Numbered from the stretch's first letter, positions 43,347 to 51,390 are shown. The stretch: DNA of 64,000 nt from Micromonospora_J zhanjiangensis (GCF_042650605.1 NZ_JBHSBN010000016.1:62001-126000); one strand, 5' to 3'. Made by a program: numbers and translations. Notes: a model not told the origin generated them from the sequence alone.

Positions 43347-44254
43347 GCCGGCGCTCCCGGTCGCAGCAGGGTTCCGGCCAGGTGGCCGGCGGTGGTCCAC
43401 CGGGTCGGTCGGGGCGGTCCGGGCAGCGGGTCGTAGTCGGCCCGGCGCAGCGCCGCGAGCGTGGCCCGGCCACCGGCGACGTAGCCGGCCACGGCCAGCC
43501 GGGCCCAGCCCCGCAGCTGCCCGACCAGCGGGGTGCCGGCGGCCAGCAGGCCGGCGGCGCGGTCGGCCTGGCGTTGGATCACGTACCGCAGCAGCCCGCC
43601 GGCGTGCGGCGCGGCCAGCTGCTCCTCGGCGACCCCGAACCGGGCCAGTTCGTCGGCCGGCAGGTAGATCCGACCCCGGCGGTAGTCCTCGCCGACGTCC
43701 TGGAGGTGCTCGACGACCTGCAGCGCGGTACAGATCCGGTCGGACAGCGCGATCCGCCCCGGTGACGCGGCGCCGAAGACGTGCAGCACCAACTCGCCCA
43801 CCGGGTCGGCGGAGAGCCGGCAGTAGTCGACCAGGTCGTCGAAGGTGGCGTAGCGGACCTGCTCCTGGTCGCGGCGGTTGGCCTCGATCAGCCGCAGCAG
43901 CGGTCCGATCGGCAGGCGGCACTCGGTCACCGTCGGCGCGAGCCGGATCAGCACCGGGTGGCTGGACGGCACGCCGGCGTACAGGCCGCGCAGCTCGACC
44001 TCGATGCGACGCAGCGTGGACAGGCGGGCGGCGGCGTCGTCGGTGGCGGTCCCGCCAGCGCCGGGTTCGTCGCCCACGTCGTCCACGAACCGGGCGTACG
44101 TGTAGATGGCGAGCAGGTGCCGGCGGACGCGCTCGGGCAGCACCCGCAGGGCGACCGGGAAGTTCTCGCCGGCCAGGGCGCTCTCCGGCGACCGGCGACC
44201 GGCCACGGACGCCGGCGAGGGCTGGCCGGGGCCGGTTCTCGTCAGCTCGAGCAC
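43343..44254 (-). CDS. hpnC: Hydroxysqualene synthase HpnC
   Basis: A 303-residue squalene-synthase-family enzyme converting presqualene diphosphate to hydroxysqualene. GENFPVALRVLPERVRRHLLAIYTYARFVDDVGDE carries the first Asp motif, and QVVEHLQDVGEDYRRGRIYLP the second. GTG 44254 is proposed because upstream sequence is not conserved and offers only TTG; the ribosome-binding site is weak. It is first in the operon; the promoter should lie in 44255-44407, which is less GC-rich around 44320-44380. Confidence 0.9.
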   Translation of the reverse strand: MLELTRTGPGQPSPASVAGRRSPESALAGENFPVALRVLPERVRRHLLAIYTYARFVDDVGDEPGAGGTATDDAAARLSTLRRIEVELRGLYAGVPSSHPVLIRLAPTVTECRLPIGPLLRLIEANRRDQEQVRYATFDDLVDYCRLSADPVGELVLHVFGAASPGRIALSDRICTALQVVEHLQDVGEDYRRGRIYLPADELARFGVAEEQLAAPHAGGLLRYVIQRQADRAAGLLAAGTPLVGQLRGWARLAVAGYVAGGRATLAALRRADYDPLPGPPRPTRWTTAGHLAGTLLRPGAPA

Positions 44255-44407
44255 GGGGGCGCTGCCTTTCGCCGGGTACGCCTCGACGGCCCGGAGCGCA
44301 CCGGGCCGGTACGGCAAGACTTCTTCACGTAATCGACTGATAGCTCTGTGTGATCAGACCGAGCGTACCGAATTACCCGACGTCGGGGCCGGATTCGCCG
44401 ATCGCCG

Positions 44408-45250
44408 TCACCGCGAGCGGGTCGTACCGGCCAGCACGATGCCGACCGTCATGACCACCGCGGCGGCCACCTGGATCACCACCCGGGCCGGCTCCAGGGA
44501 CAGCCGCTCGTGGAAGGCGGTGACCCCGACCAGCACCCCGACCAGCGGGTCGACCAACGCGATCACGCTCAACGAGGCGGCGATCGGACCGCCCTGGAAG
44601 GCGTTCTGGTTGAGCACCACGCCGCCGATCCCGACCACGACCAGCACGTAGAGCTGCCAGTCGTTGAGCACCCCCACCGGATCGGCGGTGAACTCCGCGG
44701 TCAGCGTCTTGAGCAGGGCGGCGGCCGCGCCGTACAGCAGGCCGGTGGCGATGCCGAGCAGCACGCCACGGGACGCCTCACGCACCCGCCAGGCGCCGAT
44801 CAGACAGATCGCGAACAGGGCGCCGATCACCAGCCCCACGCCGGTCCAGGCCAGCGGCGACGGCTGGTCGACGCCGGCCCGCGGGTTCGCCGCGATGAGG
44901 AAGGCGGCCAGCCCGGCCACGCCGAGCGCGACGACGAGCAGGTCCCGCCGGTGCGGCCGACGCCGTTCCAGGGCGGCCTCCAGCGGGATCGCGATGAACA
45001 CCCCGGCCAGCAGCAGCGGCTCGACCAGGGCGAGCGCGCCGAAGCTGAGCGCCATCGCCTGCAACACGGTCGCCGCCACGTCCGGGATCCAGCCGAACAG
45101 CCACATCGGGCGGTGCAGCAGCCGGAACAGCAGGCGCGGGTCGAACGTCCGGGTGGCCGGCTCCCGCTTCGCCGCGTGCTGCTCCAGCGTCGAACCGAGC
45201 GCGAAGACCGTCGCCGACGCGAGCCCCAGCACGACGGCCAGCAGGCTCAC
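44408..45250 (-). CDS. DMT-superfamily (EamA/NIPA-like) membrane transporter
   Basis: A 280-residue protein with nine or ten hydrophobic spans, beginning LLAVVLGLASATVFALGSTLEQHAAKREP and containing ALALVEPLLLAGVFIAIPLEA and NAFQGGPIAASLSVIALVDPLVGVLVGV. This resembles the actinobacterial DMT/NIPA-type permeases. GTG 45250 starts it, 24 bases after the glycosyltransferase gene on the same strand. The transported substrate is unknown. Confidence 0.78.
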   Translation of the reverse strand: MSLLAVVLGLASATVFALGSTLEQHAAKREPATRTFDPRLLFRLLHRPMWLFGWIPDVAATVLQAMALSFGALALVEPLLLAGVFIAIPLEAALERRRPHRRDLLVVALGVAGLAAFLIAANPRAGVDQPSPLAWTGVGLVIGALFAICLIGAWRVREASRGVLLGIATGLLYGAAAALLKTLTAEFTADPVGVLNDWQLYVLVVVGIGGVVLNQNAFQGGPIAASLSVIALVDPLVGVLVGVTAFHERLSLEPARVVIQVAAAVVMTVGIVLAGTTRSR

Positions 45251-45274
45251 GACGCGATCCGCCCGGCGCCCGGC

Positions 45275-46597
45275 CTACCACCGGGGCGCGGTCGGACGGA
45301 CCGGCCCGCACCGGTCGCCGGCCGGTCGGGGCGTGACCCAGCCGAGCACGGCGGCCGGACGATCGTCTCTCGGCGCCCGCCCGGCGGCCACCGCCCGCAG
45401 GCTCGCCGACCCGTGCCAGGCCAGCAGGGCCGCCGTCGCGACGACGGCCACCGCACCGGCCCGGCTGGTCCACCGGGTGGTACGGATCGGCGGCCGGACC
45501 GCCGCCGGGACCCGTCCCCGGACGACGGCGGCGATCTCAGCGGTCGGGTCCGACTCGAACAGGCCCAGCCCGATCGCGCGCTGGCGCCGGCCGCGCACAC
45601 CGTCGGTGAGTTCCAGCAGGACCGGGCCGAGGTCCCGGCGGCGCCGTACCCAGGTGGTCACGGCGGCCCGGTCCATGGTGGCCGCGTTGGCCCGGCCGTG
45701 CCCGGGAATCGGCCGGTAGGTGGCGACCGGCAGTCCGGACGCCATCGCCTCCAGGGCGGTCAGCCCACCGGCGTTCTCCACCAGCACGTCGGCCGCGCGC
45801 AGCAGCGCCGGCATGTCGTCCACCCAGCCGAACACGTGCACGCCGGGACGACGTGTCAACCGCCGGCACAACGCGCCGTTGCGGCCGCAGACCACCACCG
45901 GCGTCGCCACCCCGGTCCGGGCGATCTCGGCGGCCGTCCTGGCCACCTCGCCCACCCCCCACGAGCCGGCGACGAGCAACGCCAGCCGTCCCTGCGCCGG
46001 CAGTCCGAACCGTTCCCGGGCGCGGCGTTTTTCCGCCTCCGAGCCGGGCCGGAAATCCGGCCCGACCATCCGACCCACCACCCGTACGCCCCCGGCGCCG
46101 AGTCGGCGCGCCTCGGAACGGGTGGTCCGGTGGGCGGCGCAGTGCAGGTCGACGCCGGGCGACACCCAGATCGGGTTGACCGCGAAGTCCGTCAGGTAGG
46201 TGATCACGGGGACCGCCAACCGCCCGTCGCGGCGCAGCGGTCCGAAGACCTGGCTGACCACCGGATAGGTCGACACGACAGCCCGGGTGTCCGGCGGCAG
46301 GACCGCCAGGGCCCGGCGGCGGATGGGCCGCAGCAGCGCGCGGGTGCTCGGCGCCGCACCGCCGAACCGGGCACCGATGGAGAAGAGGAACCCGTAGAAC
46401 CACGGCAGCCGGCTCAGCATGCCGTGGTAGGTGCCCTGCAACAACCGGCCGAGTCGCCAGGGGAACAGGTCGGCGAGATCGAGGCAGTCGGCCGCCAGCC
46501 CCCGCTCGCGTAGCCGACGGGCCAGTTCCCGGCTCGCACCGTCGTGCCCGGCACCGGCGCTCGCCGAGACGATCACGACCCGGTCGTTGAACGTCAT
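45275..46597 (-). CDS. GT28-family (MGDG-synthase-like) glycosyltransferase
   Basis: A 440-residue protein. VVIVSASAGAGHDGASRELARRLRERG is the N-terminal signature of monogalactosyldiacylglycerol-synthase-like enzymes; PVITYLTDFAVNPIWVSPGVD and the donor-binding VENAGGLTALEAMASGLPVATYRPIPGHG are typical. A C-terminal hydrophobic helix (AGAVAVVATAALLAW) may anchor it. A diacylglycerol or other lipid acceptor is likely; the neighbouring hopanoid operon suggests lipid glycosylation but does not prove it. Confidence 0.8.
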   Translation of the reverse strand: MTFNDRVVIVSASAGAGHDGASRELARRLRERGLAADCLDLADLFPWRLGRLLQGTYHGMLSRLPWFYGFLFSIGARFGGAAPSTRALLRPIRRRALAVLPPDTRAVVSTYPVVSQVFGPLRRDGRLAVPVITYLTDFAVNPIWVSPGVDLHCAAHRTTRSEARRLGAGGVRVVGRMVGPDFRPGSEAEKRRARERFGLPAQGRLALLVAGSWGVGEVARTAAEIARTGVATPVVVCGRNGALCRRLTRRPGVHVFGWVDDMPALLRAADVLVENAGGLTALEAMASGLPVATYRPIPGHGRANAATMDRAAVTTWVRRRRDLGPVLLELTDGVRGRRQRAIGLGLFESDPTAEIAAVVRGRVPAAVRPPIRTTRWTSRAGAVAVVATAALLAWHGSASLRAVAAGRAPRDDRPAAVLGWVTPRPAGDRCGPVRPTAPRW

Positions 46598-46687
46598 CCG
46601 GCCTTCTACCCGCCTCCGACCGGAAGATTCCTCACCGTTCCGAGGAAAGGAACGGCCTCGCCTCTGCCGACCGACCTAGGATTCGAG

Positions 46688-47968
46688 GTGGACGGGACGG
46701 GGGCGGATGGGGTGCGGCTGCTGATCGTCACCGCCGGATCGCGGGGCGACGTCGCCCCGTACACCGGTCTCGGTGTCCGGCTGCGGGCGGCCGGTCACCA
46801 GGTCGCGATCGCCGCGCAGAGTTCGTTCGCCGACCTGGTCGGCGGCTGCGGCCTGGAGTTCCGGGCGCTGCCCGGCGACCTGCGGACCCTGCAGGCCGAC
46901 TCGGCGGCCCGGCGGCTGCGCCGATCCGGTCCGGGGCTGCGCGGCGCCGGCGAGTTCGTCCGGATCGGCCGCCGGTTCGTCGACCAGATCGGGGCCGGCC
47001 TGCTGGCCGCCGCCGAGCCGGGCGTCGACGCGCTGCTGCTGTCGACCACCACCGCGCCGCTGGGTTACTCGGTCGCCGAGCTGCACGGGGTGCCGAGCCT
47101 GGGTGTGTTCCTGCAACCGGTGCAACCGACGGCGGACTTCCCGCCGATGATGCTGGGCACCCGGACCCTCGGCGCCCGGCTCAACCGCGCGGCCGGTCAC
47201 CTCGGCCAGGCCGTCGGCCGGCAGGTGTACGCGACGGCGTCCCGCCGCCTGCGCGAACGCGCCAACCTTCCCCCGGTCGGCCTGCGCGAGCTGGCCCGCC
47301 GGTCGGCCGCGGACCGGTGGCCGGTGCTGCACGGGTTCAGCCCCGCCGTGGTCCCCCGGCCCGCGGACTGGCCCGCCGAGCTGCGCGTCGTCGGATACTG
47401 GTGGCCGGACCCGGCCACGCCCTGGCGGCCACCGCCGGAACTGGTCGACTTCCTGGCCGCCGGACCACCACCGGTATATGTCGGGTTCGGCAGCATGGTC
47501 AGCGAACGGGACCGGCTCGCCGACCTGGTCACCTTGGCGCTGCGCCGGGCCGGACTGCGCGGCGTGCTGCAGGCCGGCTGGGCGGGCCTGTCCGGCGTCC
47601 ACGCCGAGAACGACGACCTGATCACCATCGGCGAGGCGCCGCACGACTGGATCTTTCCCCGGATGGCGGCGGTGGTGCACCACGCCGGCGGCGGCACCAC
47701 CGCGGCCGGGTTGCGCGCCGGCGTACCGGCGGTCGCCGTGCCGATGCTGGCCGACCAGCCGTTCTGGGCCGGCCGGCTGGCCGCCCTGGGCGCCGCCCCG
47801 GCCCCGGTGCCGCCCCGGCGGTTGACCGCCGCCCGACTGGCCGACGCGCTCCGCGCGGCGGTCCACGACCCGGCGTACGGCCGCCGGGCGAAGGCGCTGG
47901 CCGCCGAACTCGCCGACGAGGACGGCGCGGGCGCGGTGCTCCGGGCCGTCGAACGGCTGGCCGGTTGA
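46688..47968 (+). CDS. GT1-family (UGT/macrolide-type) glycosyltransferase
   Basis: A 426-residue GT-B enzyme. VRLLIVTAGSRGDVAPYTGLGVRLRAAGH opens the acceptor domain. The donor domain has PVYVGFGSM and the UGT signature EAPHDWIFPRMAAVVHHAGGGTTAAGLRAGVPAVAVPMLADQPFWAGRL. This resembles sterol/terpenoid and antibiotic glycosyltransferases. GTG 46688 or 46712 could be the start; neither has a strong ribosome-binding site. Divergent from the GT28 gene. A hopanoid or polyketide acceptor is possible; none is shown. Confidence 0.82.
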   Translation: MDGTGADGVRLLIVTAGSRGDVAPYTGLGVRLRAAGHQVAIAAQSSFADLVGGCGLEFRALPGDLRTLQADSAARRLRRSGPGLRGAGEFVRIGRRFVDQIGAGLLAAAEPGVDALLLSTTTAPLGYSVAELHGVPSLGVFLQPVQPTADFPPMMLGTRTLGARLNRAAGHLGQAVGRQVYATASRRLRERANLPPVGLRELARRSAADRWPVLHGFSPAVVPRPADWPAELRVVGYWWPDPATPWRPPPELVDFLAAGPPPVYVGFGSMVSERDRLADLVTLALRRAGLRGVLQAGWAGLSGVHAENDDLITIGEAPHDWIFPRMAAVVHHAGGGTTAAGLRAGVPAVAVPMLADQPFWAGRLAALGAAPAPVPPRRLTAARLADALRAAVHDPAYGRRAKALAAELADEDGAGAVLRAVERLAG

Positions 47969-48036
47969 CCGGCTGACGATGTCGATGGGACAGTGCCGCC
48001 GCCGTGCTTGCCGGCAGGGATAAAACATGCAAGCCT

Positions 48037-48234
48037 GGACTCTGAGGAGGGGAGTATTCCCTCGCCACCAAGTCGTCAACACGGCCGTTGTTCGGCCCGG
48101 CTTCGTGGGTCACCGGCTACCTGGGTAACTGTCCATGGTGGGCGGTGGCGGGAGAGACCTCCGACAGTCACACGGATGCGCACGAACTTGCCTGCCCCAA
48201 GGCGGCGAGTCTCGATGTGGTGACCTGTCGGAGG
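48037..48234 (+). ncRNA. Candidate yybP-ykoY (Mn2+-sensing) riboswitch with RBS-sequestering expression platform
   Basis: The conserved yybP-ykoY elements occur in order: GGAGGGGAGTA (48046-48056), GTCGTCAACA (48072-48081), CACCGGC (48111-48117) and GAGACCTCC (48154-48162). P1 can form from GGAGG (48046-48050) with CCTCC (48158-48162) and extend by GACT/AGTC across an internal loop. CCTCCGACAG (48158-48167) is also exactly complementary to CTGTCGGAGG (48225-48234), which contains the ribosome-binding site of the next gene. The two pairings exclude each other. Metal binding would stabilise P1 and free the site, turning translation on. Motif identification is from memory. Confidence 0.8.
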
Positions 48235-48239
48235 GTCCC

Positions 48240-48416
48240 TTGCTCGCATTGCTTGATCCTGTACTGGCCGCAGCCCCTTGGACTCTTGTGCTAATTGCTG
48301 GCATCACGGTGACCGGCAAGATCGTCATCACGGTTCTAGCTCTACGAGGAACTGAGCCGAAGGATCGACCGAACATCATCAGAGCGGTGGCCGAATTGTT
48401 CCGATGGCGTCGATGA
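48240..48416 (+). CDS. 58-residue single-span membrane protein under the candidate manganese riboswitch
   Basis: TTG 48240 follows GGAGGG by 4-5 bases; no ATG or GTG is available in frame at this position. The protein has a hydrophobic helix (PWTLVLIAGITVTGKIVITVLAL, residues about 13-35) after LLALLDPVLAA, and a basic amphipathic C terminus (GTEPKDRPNIIRAVAELFRWRR). Known riboswitch-class targets are Mn2+ exporters (MntP, TerC/Alx-like, P-type ATPases), all much larger. A small regulator or subunit of manganese homeostasis is inferred from the riboswitch alone. It converges on the GntR gene. Confidence 0.6.
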   Translation: MLALLDPVLAAAPWTLVLIAGITVTGKIVITVLALRGTEPKDRPNIIRAVAELFRWRR

Positions 48417-48526
48417 GCGAAACTCACGACCGCACGACTGCCGCCAAGCGCACTTCGCATGCCGCTGCCCACTGCCGTTGTCCGAGCTGAGGCAATCGAT
48501 GGCGTAGCAGCCCATCCGACCTGTGA

Positions 48527-48937
48527 TCACGTCGGACGGATCAGCTCTGTCCTGTCGGCCGGATGCACGTCGATCGCCCCGTCGAGATGGTGCAGTTCTA
48601 TCACCGGGACCCCTTCGTCAAGGCCATGCTCGGCTCGCTCGGGGTCGGCGGGCATACGGGCGATCGCCCGACCGCCCGGTGGCAGCTCCACCGGCACGCG
48701 TTCAGGTGCCGGTCGCACCCGGGACCGCTCCCCACGTTCGGTGCTGACCAATCCTTCGGTACGTAGCAGCGCCAGCGCCTGCCGTACGGCGTCCCGGCCG
48801 ACGCCGTACTCCTGGGACAGTGCCAGCTCGCTCGGCAACGGCGCTCCGGCGGCGTACTGCCCGGAGTAGATCCCCTCGCGGATCAGGTTCGCGAGCTGGC
48901 GGTACACGGGTGTGTGCGAGCGCCGGTCGATCGACAT
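48527..48937 (-). CDS. Small GntR-family transcriptional regulator
   Basis: 136 residues. The winged helix is PVYRQLANLIREGIYSGQYAAGAPLPSELALSQEYGVGRDAVRQALALLRTEGLVSTERG. The remaining 60 residues are too short for a FadR/HutC sensor domain, so effector binding may be minimal (YtrA-like size). ATG 48937 is used. A palindromic region 26-61 bases upstream may be its operator. Possible divergent target: the small gene at 49081. Confidence 0.82.
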   Translation of the reverse strand: MSIDRRSHTPVYRQLANLIREGIYSGQYAAGAPLPSELALSQEYGVGRDAVRQALALLRTEGLVSTERGERSRVRPAPERVPVELPPGGRAIARMPADPERAEHGLDEGVPVIELHHLDGAIDVHPADRTELIRPT

Positions 48938-48962
48938 GGACGGCAGCCTTGCTGATGGGTAC

Positions 48963-48998
48963 AGCCATGTGCCCTTGTGGCCATAAGGCCATATGGCT
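48963..48998. promoter_or_regulatory. Nested inverted repeats upstream of the GntR gene
   Basis: TGGCCATAAGGCCA (48978-48991) has TGGCC/GGCCA arms, and outer arms AGCCAT (48963-48968) and ATGGCT (48993-48998) flank it. The symmetric A/T-richer core within a GC-rich genome suits a regulator-binding site for autoregulation. Confidence 0.45.
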
Positions 48999-49080
48999 GA
49001 AGTGAAGGCTACGAACCTCAGCCGACGCCTTCACCGGCCGCCCGGATCGGACGGCGCCGCGGTTCGTCCTCCTGCTCCCC

Positions 49081-49290
49081 ATGGAGGCCGCCAGTCTCGA
49101 CCAGGCCGTGAATCTCGGCGTGATCCTCGGCCGGTCGTTGCGGCACATACCCGAACTCCGAGCGCGGGACGAACTGGTGATGGACCTCCCGACCGAGACC
49201 CTGCACGGCGTCTTCTGCGACCGCGTCCTGCCCGGAGGGCCGGAGTGCTTCCGGCCAACGGGACACCCCGGCCTGTGCGAGGCCTTGTAG
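49081..49290 (+). CDS. Small hypothetical protein divergent from GntR
   Basis: 69 residues, with codon third positions mostly G/C as in real genes here. The C terminus FCDRVLPGGPECFRPTGHPGLCEAL has three Cys and a His that could bind metal. No clear ribosome-binding site precedes ATG 49081. A palindrome acting as terminator lies 90 bases downstream. No family recognised; it may be a regulated small gene or a chance frame. Confidence 0.4.
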   Translation: MEAASLDQAVNLGVILGRSLRHIPELRARDELVMDLPTETLHGVFCDRVLPGGPECFRPTGHPGLCEAL

Positions 49291-49378
49291 TCCTGCCACC
49301 TGAGGACGGCCCGATGCCACTCGTTTGGCGGTCCCGTTGCGGGGCCGCGACCGCCGGCCGAGTGGTTGCGATTTCGGG

Positions 49379-49420
49379 GCTACATCAAGGAAGTAGTAGC
49401 TACTGCTTCCTTGATGTAGC
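49379..49420. repeat. 42-bp near-perfect palindrome
   Basis: The 15-base arms GCTACATCAAGGAAG and CTTCCTTGATGTAGC are exactly complementary. They enclose a T/G pair and then AGTAGCTACT, itself a perfect palindrome. In RNA the single mismatch is a U-G wobble, so an essentially uninterrupted 21-bp hairpin forms. Its GC content is about half, in strong contrast to the surroundings. It lies between a plus-strand small gene and the 3' end of the minus-strand DUF6295 gene. It could be a bidirectional terminator, a dyad target for a recombinase, or a mobile-element relic. Confidence 0.8.
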
Positions 49421-49506
49421 GCCAAAATTGGCACCCGGCCCCGACCCAGGCGCCGGCCCAGGCCCCGGCCTGCGCCCGTTGACGGCCGCGGCGCCGAAAC
49501 CAATGG

Positions 49507-49797
49507 CTAGTGGCCCGGTGCCGGCTCGGCCGTACCGCTGGCCAGGCCGGGCGGGGCGGCGGCCAGCGCGGCCTCGATCGCGGCAACCAGCGCCCGGGCG
49601 GACTCCTCGGTCAGTTCGACGGCCACCCGGGCGCCCGGACCGGCCGCCGGGTTCAGGAAGTCGATGTTGACGGTGTGCCCGTACGGCGCGTGTTGCGGGT
49701 GGTCGACGTAGACCGTGCCGTCGGTCAGGGTGAACCAGCCGTCGGGTCCCTTGCCGCTGCCGTCGACGACGATCTTCTCGGTGAGATAGGTGCACAC
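49507..49797 (-). CDS. Conserved small cytosolic protein (DUF6295-like)
   Basis: 96 residues: MCTYLTEKIVVDGSGKGPDGWF, then TVYVDHPQHAPYGHTVNIDFLNPAAGPGARVAVELT and a C-terminal helix. I recognise this as the DUF6295 type by memory of MCTYxTEKI and DHPxHAP. It lies 20 bases after the dienelactone hydrolase gene on the same strand, and these two often travel together, so a joint detoxification role is possible. Confidence 0.65.
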   Translation of the reverse strand: MCTYLTEKIVVDGSGKGPDGWFTLTDGTVYVDHPQHAPYGHTVNIDFLNPAAGPGARVAVELTEESARALVAAIEAALAAAPPGLASGTAEPAPGH

Positions 49798-49817
49798 GTG
49801 TCGTTCCTCCCGACGGG

Positions 49818-50561
49818 TCAGGCGTTCAGGTGGCGGTCGAAGAAGGCGAGGATGCGACGCCAGCCGTCCACCGCGGCCTGCGGGCGGTAGCTGGGCCGGT
49901 CCACGGAGAAGAAGGCGTGCCCGGCGTCCGGGTAGGTGTGGAACTCGAAGGTCTTGCCGAGGTCGGTCAGCACCCGTTCGAGTTCGGCGTTCTGCTCGGT
50001 CGACGGGTAGCGGTCCTCGGCGCCGAACAGGCCCAGCAACGGGCAGGACAGCTTGCCGGCCTCGCCGACGACCGGGGTCACCGCGAGCGGGAAGTTGTCC
50101 GGCGGGTCGCCCACCACGAAGGCGCCGTAGCAGTCGACGGCGGCGTCCAGCGGCAACCGGCAGGCCGCCAGGAACGCGTGCCGGCCGCCGGAGCAGTGGC
50201 CGATGACGCCGACCCTGCCGGTGGCGGAGGTCAGCCCGCGCAGGTACGCGGCGGCGGCCTCGACGTCGCCGACCATCCGGTCGTCCGGCACTCCCCCGGC
50301 GGCCCGGACCGTGGCGGCGGCGTCGTCCGGGCTGGCCCCGGGTGCCTCACGGCTGTAGAGGTTGGGGCAGACGGCGGCGAAGCCGTTCGCGGCGAACCGC
50401 CGGACCATCTCCTTGGTCGACTCGTCGTACCCGGGCATGTGGTGGATCACCACCACCCCGCCGTACGGGCCGGGCCCGAGCGGCCGGGCCAGGTACGCCT
50501 CGATCCGGTCACCGCCGGCCCCGGGGATCGAAATGGTCTCCGCCAGCATCGCGTCGTACAC
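49818..50561 (-). CDS. Dienelactone hydrolase family protein
   Basis: A 247-residue alpha/beta hydrolase. GGVVVIHHMPGYDESTKEMVRRFAANGFAAVCPNLY is characteristic of the family. The nucleophile elbow is GVIGHCSGGRHAFL, with Cys as in dienelactone hydrolase; the acid is in GAEDRYPS and the His in DAGHAFFSVDR. GTG 50561 has GGAGAA 6 bases upstream. It takes the place where the 5' part of an MFS gene should be, see the neighbouring remnant. Confidence 0.85.
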   Translation of the reverse strand: MYDAMLAETISIPGAGGDRIEAYLARPLGPGPYGGVVVIHHMPGYDESTKEMVRRFAANGFAAVCPNLYSREAPGASPDDAAATVRAAGGVPDDRMVGDVEAAAAYLRGLTSATGRVGVIGHCSGGRHAFLAACRLPLDAAVDCYGAFVVGDPPDNFPLAVTPVVGEAGKLSCPLLGLFGAEDRYPSTEQNAELERVLTDLGKTFEFHTYPDAGHAFFSVDRPSYRPQAAVDGWRRILAFFDRHLNA

Positions 50562-50635
50562 GTCAGTTCTCCTGTCGCTCGTCCGACCCGGGCCATTCTC
50601 GACCATCCATCGCCCCGACGCCGCCGGGCAGGTCT

Positions 50636-50875
50636 CCGGCTTTCTCCGCGCCCAACACCACCGCGGTGATGAACGCGGTGCCGGCCGACCAGCGTGGCGT
50701 GGCGTCCGGCATCCGGGCCGCCTTCCAGAATTGCGGCATGGTGCTGTCCATCGGGGTGTTCTTCTCGTTGCTGGTGGTGGTCTTCATCCTCGCCGCCGCG
50801 CTGGCCGCCGCCGGAGCGGTGGTCTCGCTGTTCCGCGGCGGGATCTACATCCACGACGAATCGGAAGGCGCATGA
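50636..50875 (+). pseudogene. Remnant of an MFS drug-efflux transporter gene
   Basis: The frame encodes APNTTAVMNAVPADQRGVASGIRAAFQNCGMVLSIGVFFSLLV, a typical internal MFS (DHA2-type) segment. It runs directly into VVFILAAALAAAGAVVSLFRGGIYIHDESEGA, the usual last helix and end. The spans normally between these parts (some 100 or more residues) and the whole N-terminal two-thirds are missing. The stop overlaps the marR start (ATGA), as in intact efflux-marR operons, so a deletion removed the pump but left its regulator. Confidence 0.75.
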
Positions 50876-51318
50876 CCGAACGGGCGACCGACGAACCGGT
50901 GTTCGCCGATCCACAGCTCGCCAGCCGGCTGCGGCTGGCGGTCGGCCGGTTGAACCGGCGGATCCGCCTGGCCAGCAACGACGTGCCACCGCTGCAGTTG
51001 TCCACGCTGGTGACCGTCGAGCAGCACGGCCCGTTGCGACAGGGCGAGCTGGCCCAGCGGGAGGCGGTCAGCGCACCGACCATGAGCCGGATCCTGGCCG
51101 CCCTCGACGAGCGGGGGCTGGTCCTGCGTACGCCGGATCCGGCCGACGCCCGGTCGACGCTGGTGGCGATCTCGGCGGCCGGGACGCGGGCGTTACGCGA
51201 GATCCGCTCGCAGCGCACCGCCCTGCTGGACGCCCGCCTGGCCCGCCTCACCCCGGACGAGCGGGCGGCCCTGCTGGCCGCCCTCCCCGCACTGGAGTCC
51301 CTGGTGACGGAGGACTGA
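50872..51318 (+). CDS. MarR-family transcriptional regulator
   Basis: 148 residues. A winged helix (PLQLSTLVTVEQHGPLRQGELAQREAVSAPTMSRILAALDERGLVLRTPDPADARSTLVAIS) with the conserved wing DPxDxR is flanked by dimerisation helices. ATG 50872 is coupled to the end of the broken MFS gene, which was presumably its target. It may now be orphaned or control another transporter. Confidence 0.85.
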   Translation: MTERATDEPVFADPQLASRLRLAVGRLNRRIRLASNDVPPLQLSTLVTVEQHGPLRQGELAQREAVSAPTMSRILAALDERGLVLRTPDPADARSTLVAISAAGTRALREIRSQRTALLDARLARLTPDERAALLAALPALESLVTED

Positions 51319-51326
51319 CGAGCGGA

Positions 51327-51372
51327 ACCTTGGCGCGTTTCGGCCCTTCGAGGGGCCGCCGCACGCCAAGGT
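51327..51372. terminator. Bidirectional terminator between marR and chaB
   Basis: Nested hairpins: outer arms ACCTTGGCG / CGCCAAGGT (51327-51335, 51364-51372) and an inner stem CGGCCC / GGGCCG. The position between two convergent stops fits shared termination. Confidence 0.75.
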
Positions 51373-51390
51373 CCGTTCCGGTCACCGCCT

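Noticed and set aside
40025..44254. Carotenoid cluster
   Set aside because: The two squalene-synthase-family proteins, HpnE-type oxidoreductase, cyclase with DxDD and HpnH define hopanoid rather than carotenoid synthesis.
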